Shown: positions 8,693 through 16,211 of the stretch, piece by piece
Layout of the letters: each line of letters opens with the position of its first letter
Numbering within the stretch: position 1 is the stretch's first letter
From: Propionibacteriaceae bacterium UBA6238
Lineage (GTDB): Bacteria; Actinomycetota; Actinomycetes; Propionibacteriales; Propionibacteriaceae
Length of the DNA stretch: 43,159 nt
Assembly (NCBI GenBank): GCA_002441465.1
Contig: DJWE01000051.1
Coordinates: forward strand, 21,698 to 64,856
Direction of reading: 5' to 3'
The notes under the pieces: generated by a model
Databases searched by the model: none
Told to the model about the DNA's origin: nothing
What the model saw: the letters and a program-made list of their open reading frames with translations, nothing else
Made by a program: the position numbers and the translations under genes

Positions 8693-8783
8693 GGAGGTGT
8701 CGCCTAGTCCGGTCTATGGCGCCCGCCTGCTAAGCGGGTTGAGGGCTTCAACCCTCTCCGGGGTTCAAATCCCCGCACCTCCG
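8693..8783 (+). tRNA. tRNA-Ser (anticodon GCU)
   Basis: The acceptor arms GGAGGTG (8693-8699) and CACCTCC (8776-8782) form a 7-bp stem. The anticodon loop CTGCTAA is flanked by CCCGC and GCGGG. The long variable arm is the TTGAGGGCTTCAACCCTC region, and the T-loop is GGTTCAAATC. CCA is not encoded. A strong hairpin and a decayed accessory region follow directly, so this gene may have served as an integration site. Confidence 0.95.
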
Positions 8784-8794
8784 CGTTGACTAGG

Positions 8795-8835
8795 GGAAAC
8801 GCCCCTCCCGAGGATCGCTCGGGAGGGGCGTTTCC
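8795..8835. terminator. Perfect 18-bp hairpin behind tRNA-Ser(GCU)
   Basis: GGAAACGCCCCTCCCGAG (8795-8812) is exactly complementary to 8818-8835, with a 5-nt loop. It starts 12 nt after the tRNA end. No T-run follows in either direction, which is common for actinobacterial terminators. Terminator function is inferred from position and stem strength. Confidence 0.6.
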
Positions 8836-9210
8836 GGCCTCAAAGGGGCCCGTGGTCTCAGTTTTGGTCTCAGTTCGGTAATCGAACACGGCCCGTGTGG
8901 GGCTACGCGGCGGACGTCCACGGACGCCAGCGAACCGCGGTGAACGGCCGGGGTGGCCGTTTGGGGCGTGGCGCCCGCCACGAAAGCGGGTGCCACCCCT
9001 GCGTAGGTCAATGCCTGCTTGACAAGGGAAGACGCCTCGCGTGCGCACGGTGGTGTCGACGCTTCTGCTTCAGTGAGCCGCCAGGTCCCCCAGTGGAGTC
9101 CAGCAGAGTGGTGTACGGGCTGCGGTGAGCGTGTCGCTCCGTGACGGGCGACGGTCACCGCGTGATCCTTCGAGTGATCTCTCGCAACCGACTCGAAGAA
9201 AGAACCCACG
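8836..9210. other. Gene-free stretch between tRNA-Ser and the IS256 remnant
   Basis: No convincing gene is seen here. Two direct GGTCTCAGTT motifs occur near 8853 and 8866. On the minus strand a tail-like peptide rich in alternating Thr and Glu/Lys can be read, reminiscent of the C-termini of some actinobacterial phage integrases, but no catalytic integrase motif remains. It may be residue of an integrated element that used the tRNA. That interpretation is weak. Confidence 0.3.
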
Positions 9211-9535
9211 ATGAAGCTGCCCGCCGTGGCCGACCACCTCGAAGCCACCCGGGCCGGCATCCTCGCCTTCACCAGCTTCCCGAAAGAGGTGTGGCGACAG
9301 ATCTGGTCGAACAACCCCAACGAACGGCTCAACCGTGTAATCTGGCGCCGCACCGACGTCGTTGGGGTCTTTCCCGACCGGGCATCGATCATCCGGCTCG
9401 TCGGCGCAGTCCTCGCCGAACAACAGGACGGATGGGCCGAAGCCCGCCGCTACCTCGGCCTCGACGTCCTCACGAAGGCCCGAACCATCACCGCCAACCA
9501 GGAGGTGACCGACCAACCCATCCTCCAAGCCCTAA
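9211..9535 (+). pseudogene. IS256-family transposase, C-terminal fragment
   Basis: About 108 residues match the C-terminal end of IS256 (Mutator-type) transposases: FPKEVWRQIWSNNPNERLNR, then RRTDVVGVFPDR, IRLVGAVLAEQ and RRYLGLDVL. Full-length members are about 400 aa and carry catalytic Asp residues well upstream, which are missing here, so this is a dead fragment. A substitution in the usually charged stretch after ERLNR suggests decay. The frame then runs without a stop into nonsense overlapping the Rhs fragment. The element has no visible terminal repeats. Confidence 0.8.
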
Positions 9536-10441
9536 CCGGTCCGGATCGGCGCCCGGGACTACGACCCCGTCCTGCAACGCTTCATCACGGTCGACCCCGT
9601 CCAAGACCTGGCCGACCCGCTGCAACGGAACCCCTACCTGTACGCCAACAACACCCCCATCACCAAAGCCGACCCCACCGGCAAATGGGCGATGAGCTTC
9701 CTCGCCGGCGGCGGCACCGCCAAGAAGAAGACCACCAAGACCAAACCGAAGCCCCCGTCGAGGGAGAACAGGTCTGCAGCGACGGTGACGTCTTGGCCGC
9801 GCATCACCGTGATGCCGCCGCACCCGGACAGGGTGCTGGAAACGGCGCGGCACGCCGACCGGTCGGGCAACTACGGGTGGGGACCCGGCCAGTTGCGGCC
9901 CTACGACTACGGCAAGAGCAACCAACAACGAGCCGTAGACAAGATCATCGCCGACCTGCTCGGCATCACCGACGCCGTCGGCTGTGCACAAGGCGACGGC
10001 GGAAGCTGCGGCTGGGTCGCCGCCGGGTTCATCCCCCTCGGCCTCGGCAAGATCGCCAAGATCGCCAAGACCGCACTCAGAATCGAAACCAAAGCCGCGA
10101 AGATTGCCGCAGAAGTCGGATCGGCTCTGTCGAGAGCATCTCAAGCGGCCTTCCGAGCGGCCGATGACCCTGCCTCGATCTTTATCAAGAACAAGCACCT
10201 TGCTTCCGCTGGAGGCAACGGCGCCAAGTTCGCGAGCGACGACATCGGTCAGGTGCAAGAGTGGATCTCCCGCGGCCTTCGATCCGACGGCGTACAGTTC
10301 CTTCCGAACCAACTCGACGACACCTTCCGGGCGATCGTGCCGGGCGGTGGTGTCGTCGGCACCCGCGGCCAAGAGTTCATCCGTGTCATCGTGACCGGCG
10401 ATGGCCGGGTCATCAACGCTTTCCCGGTCAACGTGAGGTGA
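9536..10441 (+). pseudogene. Headless Rhs core fragment with C-terminal toxin tip
   Basis: In the frame opened by the stop at 9533, the sequence reads ARDYDPVLQRF, TVDP, NPYLYANN and DPTGKW, the diagnostic Rhs-repeat-associated core. A pre-toxin region with FIPLGLGKIAKIAKTA follows, then a roughly 85-residue tip ending in VIVTGDGRVINAFPV. Full Rhs proteins exceed 1000 aa; here everything upstream is lost at the junction with the IS256 fragment. The tip's late beta strands and an upstream KHL are reminiscent of BECR-fold RNase toxins, which is inference. The first ATG is at 9692, so a 249-aa product could still be made. The probable immunity gene follows 5 nt downstream. Confidence 0.7.
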
Positions 10442-10446
10442 GCCGG

Positions 10447-10854
10447 ATGGACATGACCTACGACCGCCTCGACACCAGCGAACTCCGCGGCACCACTCAA
10501 GCCGACTACCTCATCGCTCTTGACGCCGACCTCCGGGTGCTCTCTTGCGGCGAGGCATTCTATGAGGAGCCGAGCTTCCCTGTTGTCGAGCTTGCCCGAA
10601 GCTTGAGGATCTGGCTGTCTGAGCCCAACCGAGGCGACTTCGAGTTCGATTCGATGTCGTTCGAGGAGCTTGGTTCGATCGCGTTTCGTCAGACCCCTGC
10701 AGGGTGGGAATTCTCTTCCATCTACACCCCGGATGTACGACCCATCAGGCTTGAATGGGCTGATATCGAGACGTGTTGTCAACGACTGATCTCCCAAGTG
10801 GAGGAAGATCTCGCCGGGATCGGCCTCAATCCCCAAGAGGTGCTCAAGCACTGA
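10447..10854 (+). CDS. Probable immunity protein of the adjacent Rhs toxin tip
   Basis: This 135-aa, strongly acidic, soluble protein has no signal peptide. It starts at ATG 10447, five nucleotides after the toxin-tip stop, with GAGG about 9 nt upstream; ATG 10453 is an alternative. Internal features are a YLIALDADLRVLS strand pair, FPVVELARSLRIWL and a DFEFDSMSFEELGS segment. This pattern is shared by small actinobacterial proteins encoded after polymorphic toxins. Position, size and acidity support an immunity role; no enzymatic motif is seen. It appears intact although the toxin gene has lost its head, consistent with selection to keep immunity. Confidence 0.6.
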   Translation: MDMTYDRLDTSELRGTTQADYLIALDADLRVLSCGEAFYEEPSFPVVELARSLRIWLSEPNRGDFEFDSMSFEELGSIAFRQTPAGWEFSSIYTPDVRPIRLEWADIETCCQRLISQVEEDLAGIGLNPQEVLKH

Positions 10855-11324
10855 AGCGCTTCCTCCTTCTGCTGGTCGCAGCCGTCGTCGCAGGGCTCGC
10901 GTCCTGCTTGCCGGCGTACGCGACCACGGTCACGATCGATCCGACGTCGGCGGCGGAGTATGGCTGCCAAGAGCTCCATATCTCCGCTGCGCCGCACGCG
11001 CCACCTCCGAGCGGGGGCCGACTGTCGGTCGAGGGCGACTACGCCGCTGCTTCCGCCTTCGATCGTTGGTGTTGCCGCAAACACCGGTGCGCGCACGTTT
11101 GGCAACTACGCCGCGAACGACCTACGTGCCGCCGCGCAGGCCGCTGACCGGAACGGACTGACCCAAGTTGGTCGGGCGCTCCAGAAGCACTCGGGCAACG
11201 AGGGATTCGACTTCGGCCATCTTGGAAAGAATGCTGCTGCCGCAACCGTGTTGCCATTCACCGAGCAGTATAGTAGCTCCTCGAGGCACGGCACCGGCCA
11301 ACGCTGCCGATGCGGCCGGGGCAT
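10855..11324 (+). pseudogene. Scrambled remnants of a secreted protein and second toxin tip
   Basis: Two recognisable pieces lie in different frames. Around 10853-10930 a signal-peptide-like segment reads KRFLLLLVAAVVAGLASCLP but has no proper start codon. Around 11077-11260 another frame reads GLTQVGRALQKHSGNEG, a motif typical of C-terminal tips of Rhs/polymorphic toxins. No single frame joins them, so this is most likely an orphan toxin module scrambled by deletion and frameshift. The last ~60 bp before the permease stop hold nothing recognisable. Confidence 0.45.
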
Positions 11325-12086
11325 TCATCGTTCTGCGGTCAACCATTCACTATGAGCGAGCGCCGTGACTGCGGCACTGCCGAACACCAGAGCTAGGCTC
11401 GCGACAACGAGCCCGTTCGCTTGCCAAGGCAGGCCGAGGGTGATATCCCTAAGCAGATCTGATTGGTACGTGAGCGGATTCGCCAACGCGAGGGCCTTCA
11501 GGAATGGCGGCACGGTGTCTAGGCTGAAAAAGATCGGCGCGGTGAGGATGATTGGTAGGTTGACCAGGCTCAAGATTAGGTCGCGCTGGCTATAGGAGTT
11601 GATTAGCGCGCCCATCAGTGCTCCGACCCCAATCCAGCAGGCCAGATAGAAGGGAAGTGCCAGGATCGCAACTACTGCCAAGTTGGCAACACAAACACCG
11701 GGCAGCACAATGAGTGTCAAAATGAGGATGCTCAGCGCCTGCAGATACGCCAACGGCAGTGCAGCGAGTGCGAGGCTCAGGAAGTAGCCTGAGGCCGACG
11801 AACCCGCCAGACGCGCGAACGCATAGACACCCCATTTTCGATCGTTCGACACATCAGACACCGCCGAGGTTCCCGCGCGAACGCCGAGCAGGGCCACGAT
11901 GCCGGGGACGACATAGGCGCCGTATGGCAGCGCTACACCCCTATACGTGGTGCTGGCCACGGTGGCATTCAGGCCAACCACCATGAACGCGAGATAGGCC
12001 AGCGGCTCGATGAGTCGACCGAGGTACACCGAGCGCCAGTTCCAGAGGGAGCGGAGATGCATTGCCGCCAAGGTGAAGGTTCTCAC
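11325..12086 (-). CDS. ABC-2 type transporter permease
   Basis: This 253-aa integral membrane protein has six predicted hydrophobic segments and the general layout of ABC-2 permeases: PYGAYVVPGIVAL early, a LVNLPIILTAPIFFSLDTVPP loop and ANPLTYQSDLLRD near the C-terminus. Such permeases pair with a soluble ATPase to export drugs, lipids, polysaccharides or peptides. Its ATG at 12086 overlaps the ATPase stop by 4 nt, so the two are co-translated. Several codons are more AT-rich than in flanking core genes, which fits an acquired region. Substrate unknown. Confidence 0.8.
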   Translation of the reverse strand: MRTFTLAAMHLRSLWNWRSVYLGRLIEPLAYLAFMVVGLNATVASTTYRGVALPYGAYVVPGIVALLGVRAGTSAVSDVSNDRKWGVYAFARLAGSSASGYFLSLALAALPLAYLQALSILILTLIVLPGVCVANLAVVAILALPFYLACWIGVGALMGALINSYSQRDLILSLVNLPIILTAPIFFSLDTVPPFLKALALANPLTYQSDLLRDITLGLPWQANGLVVASLALVFGSAAVTALAHSEWLTAER

Positions 12087-12949
12087 TTCGTGTCCGCCAG
12101 TCCAACGGTCTTGTACGCCGCCCGCAAGGACAACTGCCGGCGCTCCACCGCAAGCGAGCGTTCGTCGACGTTGTCCGGTAGCTCAGCACCTACCAGCCAC
12201 AGTGATCCGTCGAGGTTCGGCGCACGGCCCACGCTGGCAGCGAGGGTTCTGAGAGCGTCGACAGCGGCCTCGTCGAGTGGCCGTACTTCGAACACTGACA
12301 TGGACTCGGCGTCCAGTTCGCTGCGGTCAAAGTAGCGGGCCGTACGACCGTTCCGCAGAAACAGGAAGCTGTCGCACTCCCTTTCGAGTGCGTCCAGATC
12401 GTGCGATGAGATGAGCCCACCGAGTCCCTGGGTTCGGCGCTGTCGCAGGTGGGTCCACAGCGACTCTTGCCCCTCAACGTCAAGCCCCGTGGTCGGTTCG
12501 TCCAGGAGAACAAGATCGGGTGAGATACAGAGAGCTCGCGCTATCTGCACGCGCTGAAGCTGACCACCAGAGAGCGTCTCGGCGGTTGTCTTCGCCGAGG
12601 TTCGCAGCCCGAGTAGCTCAAGTGCCTCCTCCGCGGCCGAACGAGCCGCACGGCGGGAGAGGCCGAACAAGCGAGCGGGCATCATCACGTTCTCGATCAC
12701 GGTCAGCGACCAATCCACCACGGTCTGCTGCGGGCACCAGCCGATGAGTCTCGGTATGCGCTCCACATGGCCATCTGTTGCTTGGAGGAACCCGCCGAGG
12801 ATGTTCAGAAGGGTCGACTTCCCAGCGCCGTTCGGTCCGATGAGGCCCAGAAACCGGCCTTCCTCGACGCGAAGGCTCACGTCCCTGAGCGCGGCCACAT
12901 CAGGCACATAGCACTTGGTGAGGTTCTGCGCTAGCAGTAGCGTTCGCAC
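12083..12949 (-). CDS. ABC transporter ATP-binding protein (ABC-2 system)
   Basis: This 288-aa cytoplasmic ATPase has intact motifs: Walker A GPNGAGKST near residue 37, signature LSGGQLQRVQIARAL near 128, Walker B LVLLDEPTTGLD near 150 and H-loop SSHDLD near 185. A C-terminal region of about 90 residues follows the ATPase core. The chosen start is GTG 12949 because AGGGAG lies 5 nt upstream; the open frame extends back to 13435 without sensible protein or a ribosome site. It forms a two-gene operon with the overlapping permease and is probably an export system within the accessory island. Confidence 0.85.
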   Translation of the reverse strand: MRTLLLAQNLTKCYVPDVAALRDVSLRVEEGRFLGLIGPNGAGKSTLLNILGGFLQATDGHVERIPRLIGWCPQQTVVDWSLTVIENVMMPARLFGLSRRAARSAAEEALELLGLRTSAKTTAETLSGGQLQRVQIARALCISPDLVLLDEPTTGLDVEGQESLWTHLRQRRTQGLGGLISSHDLDALERECDSFLFLRNGRTARYFDRSELDAESMSVFEVRPLDEAAVDALRTLAASVGRAPNLDGSLWLVGAELPDNVDERSLAVERRQLSLRAAYKTVGLADTK

Positions 12950-13487
12950 TTCAACTCCCTTCGTAGGCGTTTCATCTTCCCTCGAACTCACGGCGGATCT
13001 GTTGCGCATCCAGCACGGGAGCCACCGGACCCGGCAGAAGCCGCAGGATGGCATCGTGTCGGCGCCGAGGAAATACTCGCAAGCACGATCGGACTCCTTT
13101 GGCAACGCCACCCTCGCTTGCCAGGTGGACGGCCCCGGACGGTGCCAGCGGACCGGGCCTGCGCCGTACTGGGCGCTGACGACCATTCTGGAGTGGGGGC
13201 TGCGGAGGCAGGGAGTGCATTGAGTGCCGTGGAGGACTCGCTGGCAGCTCCAGGTCTCGAGTGGACCATGGAGGCACTGGAAGGGTCCCCGGCCTGGCGA
13301 AGAATTCGAGAACTGGCAGCAGGGAGGGCTGGTTGCTCGCGGCAACGACTTCCTCGGACGGCAAGGGCTCGGGGATCCCCATGGCGTTCCGGACGCGGGC
13401 TTCGACCGCGAGAACCCGAAGGGCCCGGCGTCCACTCAGCAGCTACGGCCGACGCTCCTGGGTGCAGGCGCTTCGATCTCCGAACGG
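12950..13487. other. Unassigned stretch with a possible frameshifted coding remnant
   Basis: No intact gene is supported in these 538 bp. On the plus strand two consecutive frames read protein-like. One runs about 13185-13315 (AVEDSLAAPGLEWTMEALEG) and the other about 13316-13487 (GDPHGVPDAGFDRENPKGP), as if a single gene had suffered a frameshift near 13316. Neither piece is recognised. On the minus strand a 14-codon ORF overlaps the ATPase start but is probably chance. Confidence 0.25.
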
Positions 13488-14603
13488 CTATCCGCCGAGG
13501 AACTGGTCGACGGCGAGGTCGGCCGCGCCCTGGATGCCCGCGGCATGGTGGTCGGGAACCGTGTCCACCCGAATCCGCGATGAGATTGCCGGCAAGGTCA
13601 TCGTGGTGATCACTTCCCGGACGCCAGTGGAGAAGTGGTCGCCGAACTGGGTCATCCGCCCACCAAGGATGATCAACTCAGGGGCAACGGCGGTGATCAC
13701 GCCCACCAGCGCTTCACCGAGAGCCTGTCCGGCTTCGCGCAGTGCCATCGCTGCGTTGCCGTCACCGCTGAGCACCAGTCGACGTACCTGTTCGAGGTTG
13801 TTCACGGGCGCCTCTGGGGTGGACAGGCGCCGCATCAGTGCCTGGGAGTTGGTGACCAGCGAGACGCATCCGCGATTCCCGCAGCCGCATGGCTGGCTGT
13901 TGGCGCGCGGGATGGGGATGTGGCCAACCTCGCCCGCCAGGCCGTCCACTCCGCGAAGGATCCGTCCGCCCGCGACGATTCCGGCGCCGATGCCGGTGGC
14001 CACCTTAACGAAGATGTAGGAGTCGACGTGGGGATAGGTGCGCCTGAGCCCTAGCGCCATGGCGTTGGCGTCGTTCTCCACCTGGAACGGGATGCCCAGT
14101 CGCGCGGGGAGCTCGAGGGCCAACTGGGGAGACTGCGCCCACGCCCCGGTGGTGATCCGGTTGGCGACCGAGCTGGGACCGCCGAGCGCACCGGCGACGA
14201 TCCTGGATCCGTCGACCAGGGGGTTGGCTGAGAGTCGCTCGAGTTGGGCGAGCAGCACCGGCAGAACGTCTTGCGTCTCATCGAGGTTGACCGGCGACTC
14301 GTCCGTCACGAGCGGCGTGCCATCCAGGCGGCACAGCGCCCCGGTCAACTGGTGCCATCCGAAGACGGCCGCGTACACCACGGCCGCCTTGGGGTTCATC
14401 TGGTACTGAGCGTACGGTCGTCCCCGTCCGGCGCTGTCGGGTTCACTTTCGCAGACCCACCCTTCGGCCATCAGTTCGTCGAGACGCTTCGCCACGGTGT
14501 TTCGTGACCAGCCGGTGGCCGATGCCAGCTCGAGTCTGCTCTTCGGCGCTGAGCGCAAGGCGCGGAACACCTCGATGGCGTTCTTCCCGATCGATTGCGG
14601 CAT
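13488..14603 (-). CDS. ROK family transcriptional repressor
   Basis: This 371-aa regulator has an N-terminal winged helix-turn-helix (RLELASATGWSRNTVAKRLDEL) followed by a sugar-kinase-like ROK domain. That domain contains ATGIGAGIV and the zinc-binding cluster CGCGNRGC. ROK repressors bind a sugar or sugar phosphate and release DNA. The start at 14603 is chosen because TTGACA (14638-14633), a 17-bp spacer and TACCGT (14615-14610) place transcription start at the A of this ATG, giving a leaderless message. In-frame ATGs at 14621 and 14630 lie inside the promoter. It is divergent from the binding-protein operon, with a palindromic operator between them, so it very likely represses that operon and itself. 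Confidence 0.9.
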   Translation of the reverse strand: MPQSIGKNAIEVFRALRSAPKSRLELASATGWSRNTVAKRLDELMAEGWVCESEPDSAGRGRPYAQYQMNPKAAVVYAAVFGWHQLTGALCRLDGTPLVTDESPVNLDETQDVLPVLLAQLERLSANPLVDGSRIVAGALGGPSSVANRITTGAWAQSPQLALELPARLGIPFQVENDANAMALGLRRTYPHVDSYIFVKVATGIGAGIVAGGRILRGVDGLAGEVGHIPIPRANSQPCGCGNRGCVSLVTNSQALMRRLSTPEAPVNNLEQVRRLVLSGDGNAAMALREAGQALGEALVGVITAVAPELIILGGRMTQFGDHFSTGVREVITTMTLPAISSRIRVDTVPDHHAAGIQGAADLAVDQFLGG

Positions 14604-14627
14604 GTCCCAACGGTAGGTCATTCGAAC

Positions 14628-14651
14628 CATTATGTCAATACTGACATAATG
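14628..14651. promoter_or_regulatory. Palindromic operator between ROK repressor and uptake operon
   Basis: CATTATGTCA (14628-14637) and TGACATAATG (14642-14651) are exact reverse complements separated by ATAC. The left arm overlaps the -35 hexamer of the ROK gene, and the right arm ends 10 bp before the -35 of the rightward promoter. This AT-rich perfect palindrome in high-GC DNA is the likely ROK binding site controlling both directions. The regulator-site match is inferred from position. Confidence 0.75.
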
Positions 14652-14661
14652 ATGCTCAGTC

Positions 14662-14691
14662 TTGACACACTTCTGCATTTCATCGCAATAT
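14662..14691 (+). promoter_or_regulatory. Promoter of the binding-protein operon
   Basis: TTGACA at 14662-14667 and CAATAT at 14686-14691 are separated by 18 bp. They lie about 120 bp before the binding-protein ATG and next to the ROK operator. The -35 is a perfect consensus; the -10 is moderate. Confidence 0.5.
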
Positions 14692-14809
14692 GTCTCTAGA
14701 TCGCTTGTCTCTCGGTTGTACCTGGCGTCCACGACGGCCGTCACGCCACCGAGGTGTCCCGAAGGGCAAAGAAGCGACCTCACGCTCATTGAAGGGAGTT
14801 GAGTCAGAC

Positions 14810-16177
14810 ATGTTCAGCAGGAACACGCACAAGGCGGGGGCCCTGGTGGCCGCGGGAGGCGTCCTCGCCGCGCTGGCGCTCGGGGGCTGCGCAGCCGATA
14901 CCCCCACTGCGACCGAAAGCGCATCCACGGGATCGGCGACCAACGCAGGCGACGCCAAGGGGGCCGCGGTCGCCGAGGCCAAGAAGCTAGCCGACGGCAA
15001 GCAGTTGGAGGCTTCGATCGAGTTCGTCGGCTCCGACAGTGGCGTGGAGGGCGAAACGCTGGAGAAGCTGTATCAGGCGTTCACCGATGGTTCCGGAGTT
15101 GAGGTTCGCTACCAGGGGACGAAGGACTCCGATGCGATCATTCAGTCCCGTGTCCAGGCGGGCAACGCGCCCAACGTCGCGGTGATGTCGATCGGCAATG
15201 CCTTCTCCTACGCCAAGGACGGCAAGCTGGCCGATCTCGGCGGGGCGTTCGGCGACGAGCTGAAGAGCAACTTCGATCAGGCGCTGCTGGACGACGCCAC
15301 CTACGACGGCAAGATCATCGGCGTCTACCAGGGCTTCAACAACTTCATGGTCTGGTACAACCCGGAGTCGTACTCCGGACCGGCGTCACCCACTAGCTGG
15401 CAGGAGCTGGTCGACTGGACGAAGGCTCAGGCCGACCAGGGGAAGACCGCCTGGTGCGCGGCGCAGAACGCCGGCGCTGCCACCGGATTTCCCGGTCAGC
15501 AGATGCTCGAGAACCTCTTCCTGAAGAAATACGGTCCGGAGAAGTATCGCGAGTGGGGCGAGGGCAAGCTGACCTGGACCAGCCCGGAGGTGAAGGACGC
15601 CTTCGAGATGTTCGGGGCTGTGTTCGGCAACGACAAGTACGTCGCGGGCGGTGTCTCGGGAATTCTTGCCGATCCGATTGCCACCGGCTACAACGGACTG
15701 ACCGCCCAGAATCCGACGTGTCAGGCCGCGCTGTGGGCTGCCTGGGTGCCTGGCTTGATCGGCGACACAGCCGTCCCGGGCAAGACCATCGACTTCTACC
15801 GGGTGCCCGCATCCGATCCGCAGTTCGATAAGGCTGAGATGTTCCAGGCTGCCGTTGTGGTGGCATTCGCTGACGACCCGACTACGCTGACCTTCCTGGA
15901 ATGGCTGCAGTCCACGCCCGCGCAGTCTTACCTCGCATCGCTCAACCAGTGGCCCGTCGCCAACAAGAACGTCACTGCCGAGACCTACTCCAGCGCCTCG
16001 CTGCAGAAGATCTCCAAGACCTACTTCGGCAACAGCGGCATCGAACTCGCCGTCGGCCCGAACCTTCTGGCCAGCGCCGATACGGCTGCCGCGTTCTACG
16101 GCGGTGTGGCGAAATACCTGCAGAATCCCGATCAACTCGACACGATCCTGGCATCCATTCAGGCGACCGTGAAGTGA
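14810..16177 (+). CDS. Sugar ABC transporter solute-binding lipoprotein
   Basis: This 455-aa family 1 extracellular solute-binding protein has an n-region, a hydrophobic core and a lipobox LALGGC near residue 24, so it should be a lipid-anchored receptor outside the membrane. The mature part begins with a Thr/Ser/Ala linker, then IEFVGSDSGVEGETLEKLYQAF and further carbohydrate-binding features such as FMVWYNPE. The start at 14810 is favoured over an upstream in-frame ATG because the signal peptide begins there and AAGGGAG lies upstream. It is the first gene of the operon repressed by the divergent ROK protein. The ligand, probably an oligosaccharide, glycoside or nucleoside-like molecule, cannot be read from sequence. 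Confidence 0.88.
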   Translation: MFSRNTHKAGALVAAGGVLAALALGGCAADTPTATESASTGSATNAGDAKGAAVAEAKKLADGKQLEASIEFVGSDSGVEGETLEKLYQAFTDGSGVEVRYQGTKDSDAIIQSRVQAGNAPNVAVMSIGNAFSYAKDGKLADLGGAFGDELKSNFDQALLDDATYDGKIIGVYQGFNNFMVWYNPESYSGPASPTSWQELVDWTKAQADQGKTAWCAAQNAGAATGFPGQQMLENLFLKKYGPEKYREWGEGKLTWTSPEVKDAFEMFGAVFGNDKYVAGGVSGILADPIATGYNGLTAQNPTCQAALWAAWVPGLIGDTAVPGKTIDFYRVPASDPQFDKAEMFQAAVVVAFADDPTTLTFLEWLQSTPAQSYLASLNQWPVANKNVTAETYSSASLQKISKTYFGNSGIELAVGPNLLASADTAAAFYGGVAKYLQNPDQLDTILASIQATVK

Positions 16178-16211
16178 TCCGACCGGTCACCAGCTGAAGG
16201 ACGGAGTGGAC

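Noticed and set aside
12930..12980. 14-codon ORF with an upstream GAGGGAAG overlapping the start of the ABC-2 ATPase gene (minus strand)
   Set aside because: It is very short, has no biased composition and its apparent ribosome site is only 3 nt from the ATG. Probably chance.
14690..14809. Longer N-terminus of the binding protein from ATG 14690
   Set aside because: It begins at the -10 region of the predicted promoter and would bury the lipoprotein signal peptide, which clearly starts at 14810.
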